Origin: Salvelinus alpinus
Taxonomy: Eukaryota; Chordata; Actinopteri; Salmoniformes; Salmonidae
Length of the DNA stretch: 64,000 bases
NCBI RefSeq assembly: GCF_045679555.1
Contig: NC_092122.1
Location: 8,689,284-8,753,283, forward strand
Reading direction: 5' to 3'
The position numbers were made by a program, and so were the translations under genes. Every line of letters starts with the position of its first letter. Position 1 is the stretch's first letter. Below the pieces are notes generated by a model. It ran no database searches. It saw nothing but the letters and a program-made list of their open reading frames with translations, and was not told the origin of the DNA. This document shows, piece after piece, positions 23,501 through 29,105 of the stretch.

Positions 23501-26500
23501 TGACCTCCAAAAAAAAAAATCTGAATGGTTTGTCCTCGGGGTTTCGCCTGCCAAATAAGTTATGTTACATGATTCAAACAGTTTTAGAAACTTCAGAGTG
23601 TTTTCTATCCAAATCTACTAATAATATGCATATCTTAGCTTTTGGGCCTGAGTAGCAGGTAGTTTACTTTGGACACGCTTTTCATCCGGACGTGAAAATA
23701 CTGCCCCCTATCCCAAAGAAGTTTTAAAGGGGGTTTTATGCTTCCATTGCACCAAAGTGTGTCTGAATAAGAGGTTACGCTTTGGCTAAAACTCAAACCC
23801 TGCCTTTTATTGTCCCCAGCACAAGGTGCACCTGTGTAATGATCATGCTGTTTAATCAGCTTCTTGATATGCCACACCTGTCAGGTGGATGGACTATATT
23901 GGCAAAGAAGAAATGCTCACTAACAGGGATGTAAACAAATTGGTGCACAACATTTGAGAGAAATATGCTTTTTGTGCATATGGACAATTTCTGGGATCTT
24001 TCATTTCAGCTCATGAAACATGGGACCAATACTTAACAGGTTGCGTTTATATTTTTGTGCAGGATAGTTTTATACCAAATGCTGCAATGCTAGTTTGGCT
24101 AGCTATGCTAGCATCAGGCTTTAGAAATTGGAAGAAGGCGCTTGAGAAGATTTCAGCTTATGCTAAAAGAGTTCACAAAAATCAAACCCCGTGGACTCAC
24201 AGTTACAGTGGGGCAAAAACGTATTTTGTCAGCCACCAATTGTGCAAGTTCTCCCACTTAAAAAGATGAGAGAGGCCTGTAATTTTCATCATAGGTACAC
24301 TTCAACTATGACAGACAAAATGAGAAAAAGAAATCCAGAAAATCACATTGTAGGATTTTTAATGAATTTATTTGCAAATTATGGTGGAAAATAAGTATTT
24401 GGTCAATAACAAAAGTTTCTCAATACTTTGTTATATACCCTTTGTTGGCAATGACAGAGGTCAAACAGTTTTCTGTAAGTCTTCACAAGGTTTTCACACA
24501 CTGTTGCTGGTATTTCGGCCCATTCCTCCATGCAGATCTCCTCTAGAGCAGTGATGTTTTGGGGCTGTTTCTGGGCAACACGGACTTTCAACTCCCTCCA
24601 AAGATTTTCTATGGGGTTGAGATCTGGAGACTGGCTAGGTCACTCCAGGACCTTGAAATGCTTCTTACGAAGCCACTCCTTCGTTGCCCGGGCGGTGTGT
24701 TTGGGATCATTGTCATGCTGAATGACCCAGCCACGTTTCATCTTCAATGCCCTTGCTGATGGAAGGAGGTTTTCACTCAAAATCTCACGATACATGGCCC
24801 CATTCATTCTGTCCTTTACACGGATCAGTCGTCCTGGTCCCTTTGCAGAAAAACAGCCCAAAGCATGATGTTTCCACCCCCATGCTTCACAGTAGGTATG
24901 GTGTTCTTTGGATGCAACTCAGCATTCTTTGTCCTCCAAACACGACGAGTTGAGTTTTTACCAAAAAGTTATATTTTGGTTTCATCTGACCATTCGACAT
25001 TTTCCCAATCTTCTTCTGGATCATCCAAATGCTCTCTAGCAAACTTCAGACGGGCCTGGACATGTACTGGCTTAAGCAGGGGGACACGTCTGGCACTGCA
25101 GGATTTGAGTCCCTGGCGGCGTAGTGTGTTACTGATGGTAGGCTTTGTTACTTTGGTCCCAGCTCTCTGCAGGTCATTCACTAAGTCCCCCCGTGTGGTT
25201 CTGGGATTTTTGCTCACCGTTCTTGTGATCATTTTGACCCCACGGGGTGAGATCTTGCGTGGAGCCCCAGATCGAGGGAGATTATCAGTGGTCTTGTATG
25301 TCTTCCATTTCCTAATAATTGCTCCCACAGTTGATTTCTTCAAACCAAGCTGCTTACCTATTGCAGATTCAGTCTTCCCAGCCTGGTGAAGGTCTACCAT
25401 TTTGTTTCTGGTGTCCTTTGACAGCTCTTTGGTCTTGGCCATAGTGGAGTTTGGAGTGTGACTGTTTGAGGTTGTGGACAGGTGTCTTTTATACTGATAA
25501 CAAGTTCAAACAGGTGCCATTAATACAGGTAACGAGTGGAGGACAGAGGAGCCTCTTAAAGAAGAAGTTACAGGTCTGTGAGAGCCAGAAATCTTGCTTG
25601 TTTGTAGGTGACCAAATACTTATTTTCCACCATAATTTGCAAATAAATTCATTAAAAATCCTACAATGTGATTTTGTGGATTTTCTTTTCTCATTTTGTC
25701 TGTCATAGTTGAAGTGTACCTATGATGAAAATTACAGGCCTCTCTCATATTTTTAAGTGAGAGAACTTGCACAATTGGTGGCTGACTAAATACTTTTTTG
25801 CCCCACTGTATCTACAGCTTTAAGAAGAGGAAGTAAAACATTGTCTACTGAAAATTGAAGGTTCAGTGAAGTTCTTTGCAAGACAGGGTGAGGCCTTAAG
25901 AGGTCATGAGGAAGAACATGAAAATCTTTAGGAACTTTTAAAAGGCAAAAGACGACAAAGTCCTTCAGAGCTTAAAGAGGCGCAACCATGATTACACTAG
26001 CCCTAAGATACAGAATGAGATTCTTAACTTAATGAGCAATGACATCATTTGAAGAATAGCCAAAATCATCCGATCTCTCCCCTCCCCCCCAACAACACAA
26101 AGTTACGCCCTTGGCTGTCGGACAGGCGAAGAGTCAGTATTGACTGTCCTGTCCGCTTGGGTTGTGCGGTTTCCAGATTTTCCATATCGTCATACCGTCC
26201 TTCTCTCATTCCAGGATGTATGGTATTACCGGTTTAGTGCAAAAGGGGGCGCTAAAAACATAAAAACCATTGGGCATCTGCAACCAAAATTCTAACAAAA
26301 TTAGCGAATTTCCATGGAGGCTGCTAGCTAAATATGCTAACAAGCACGAACAAAAATAAACACATTTCAAATCCAGCTCATAAAGTTATACATACACTAC
26401 CATTCAAAAGTTTGGGGTGACTTAAATTGCTTTTCTTTCAAAAAGGAAATTTCTTTTGCCCCCTTTTTCTCCCCAATTTCGTGGTATCCAGTTACTGTCT

Positions 26501-29071
26501 TGTCTCATCGCTGCAACTCCAGTACGGACTCGGGAGAGGCGAAGGTCGAGAGCCGTGTGTCCTCCGAAACACAACCCAACCAAGCCGCACTGCTTCTAGA
26601 CACAGCGCACATCCAACCCGGAAGCCAGCCGCACCAATGTGTCGGAGGAAACACCGTACACCTAGCGACCTGGTCAGCGCGCACTGCGCCCGGCCCGCCA
26701 CAGGAGTCGCTAGTGCGCGATGAGACAAGGATATCCCTGCCGGCCAAACCCTCCCTAACCCGGACGACGCTGGGCCAATTGTGCGCCGCCCCATGGGCCT
26801 CCACTATATGCCTAAAGGGTTTTCTAATGATCAATTAGCCTTTTAAAATGATAAATTTGGATTAGCTAACATAATGTGCCATTGGAACACAAGAATGATG
26901 GTTGCTGATAATGGGCCTCTGTACGCCTATGTAGATATTCCATTAAAAACCAGCTGTTTCCAGCTACAATAGTCCTTTACAACATGAACAATGTCTACAC
27001 TGTATTTCTGATCAATTTGATGTTATTTAATGGACAAAAAATTTGCTTTTCTTTAAAAAACAAGGACATTTCTAAGTGTGACCCCAACCTTTTGAATGGT
27101 AGTGTATATAGGTACGAGATACCGAATGTCATTTTTGGTGCGTTTGAACATTTACAAGCGAATGTGAACAAGAGACAGTACAAATTAACAAAAGTTTTGA
27201 TGCACGCTTGTCTGATCTGAAGCAGCATGTGTACAAGCTGTGTCAGTCTGGGGTTTGCCTGCTCTACTCAGAGAAGATGGGGGAGAAGCAGACGGAAGGA
27301 GAAAACGGAGGAGAAAAAACACAAGGAAATCAAAAGACAGCAGTGGCAACAGTCCAGATAACTCACCCAAAAGGCTTTGACTTCTCAAATACGGCAGAAA
27401 GCCAACACAATATGATGCCCCTTATTAATTCAGTAACTTACTTAGATAACACAGAATTCTTAATTTTTCACAGCAGGAAGATAATATATAACAGGTAAGA
27501 TATCTCTTGGTGTGTTTAATAAAAGCAGACCTAAAATGCTTTTTTTGTTATTTCTGCTCGGCGTCAGACAAATTCTGTGCTTCAGTTGCACTTCTCCACT
27601 AGGATGAGAATTCATGAACGGGCGTTCTATCAGCAGACAGCTCTGACAGATGTGCCGCTTTTTTCTCAGGTACTTTTCTCTGTACTTTTCTCAGGTAAAA
27701 TTCAAGATTAACTGTAAGCAAAACATTAAGAAATGTGTATGGCTACATTATGTCTATGATAAACATTGGAAATGATGGCCATGCATCGTTTATGCAAAAA
27801 AATACCTTTCTTTTTCGTTGTAAACTCATTTACTTGTGTGGCTGCCATCTGTCGAATGTGTTGCGCTAATGTATTTTCTGTGAAGGGAAATGATAGTTGC
27901 ACGTCCCTGATCACTCTGTTGAAGCAACAAAAAAAACCACTGTTGACTTTGAATATAAAACGCAACCCCTGTCAATACACAGCTGGACTCAGCTGCTCCT
28001 GCTTTCACCCATTGTGCTATTTACAAACAAACATGACTGGCTCAACTTTTCTGGGGAACTATGATAAGTTTCATAATGTAAAATAATGTGACAGGTGAAA
28101 TGAAGAACGTGATCTGCTTTATCTCCTAATTGCTCAAGTTGACTGCAGGTATTTACTTAAAAAGTAGCTACAAATGGTATTGACTGTATTGAAAAACCAC
28201 CCAGTGGCTATTTCCAAATACCCCGGTATACGGTATATACAGTATACTGCCCAAGCCTTATGTCCACCTGTGTACAATGTCTTTACCAACGACATATTTT
28301 ACCAGGATTTGGAAAATCTATCTGATCATTTATTTTCCCCGAAAGCTTTGTGGACATCGGGGAATTGTGCATTGAGGAAGATTCATGGCTAGGTGCACTT
28401 GGAAGGACTCAATAGGTCAGTTAAGAACAAAATCTTACAATGACGGCCTACCCCAGACGATACTGGGCCAATTGTGCGCCGCCCTATGGGACTCCCAATC
28501 CCGGCCAGATGTAACACAGCCTGGAATCGAAACAGGGACTGTAGTGACACCTCTTGCACTGAGATGCAGTGCCTTAGACCACTGCGCCACTCGGGATAGA
28601 AATGTACAGAATGGTTACCTGGAGGAAAATGGGGTAGGGTCATGCTTTGTAATTTCAGTCAAAGGGAGGGTTTAGTATTTTTTTAATCTAGTCCAGGGGT
28701 GGGTCATGTAATTTGTAATTTATGAAATCTCAATATTTCTGTGTTTTAGAATTAGTTGCATATTAGGCTGTATCGATGTGTGCCCAATGCTGCGGGCAAC
28801 ATCAAGTGCGCTTATAGGCTATTTAGTGTGGTCTCAATCAAATGATCCATAGCCTATAAGCTATGAAGTGCATGCTGGGAGAATTTATTTTATTTATTTT
28901 TTTATTTTTTATTTTACCGTTATTTTACCAGGTAAGTTGACTGAGAACACGTTCTCATTTGCAGCATCGACCTGGGGAATAGTTACAGGGGAGAGGAGGG
29001 GGATGAATGAGCCAATTGTAAACTGGGGATTATTAGGTGACCATGATGGTTTGAGGGCCAGATTGGGAATT

Positions 29072-29105
<34 letters not shown>

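Noticed and set aside
24865-25389. 174-codon plus-strand frame
   Set aside because: Antisense shadow of the Tc1 transposase on the minus strand. It has no family signature.
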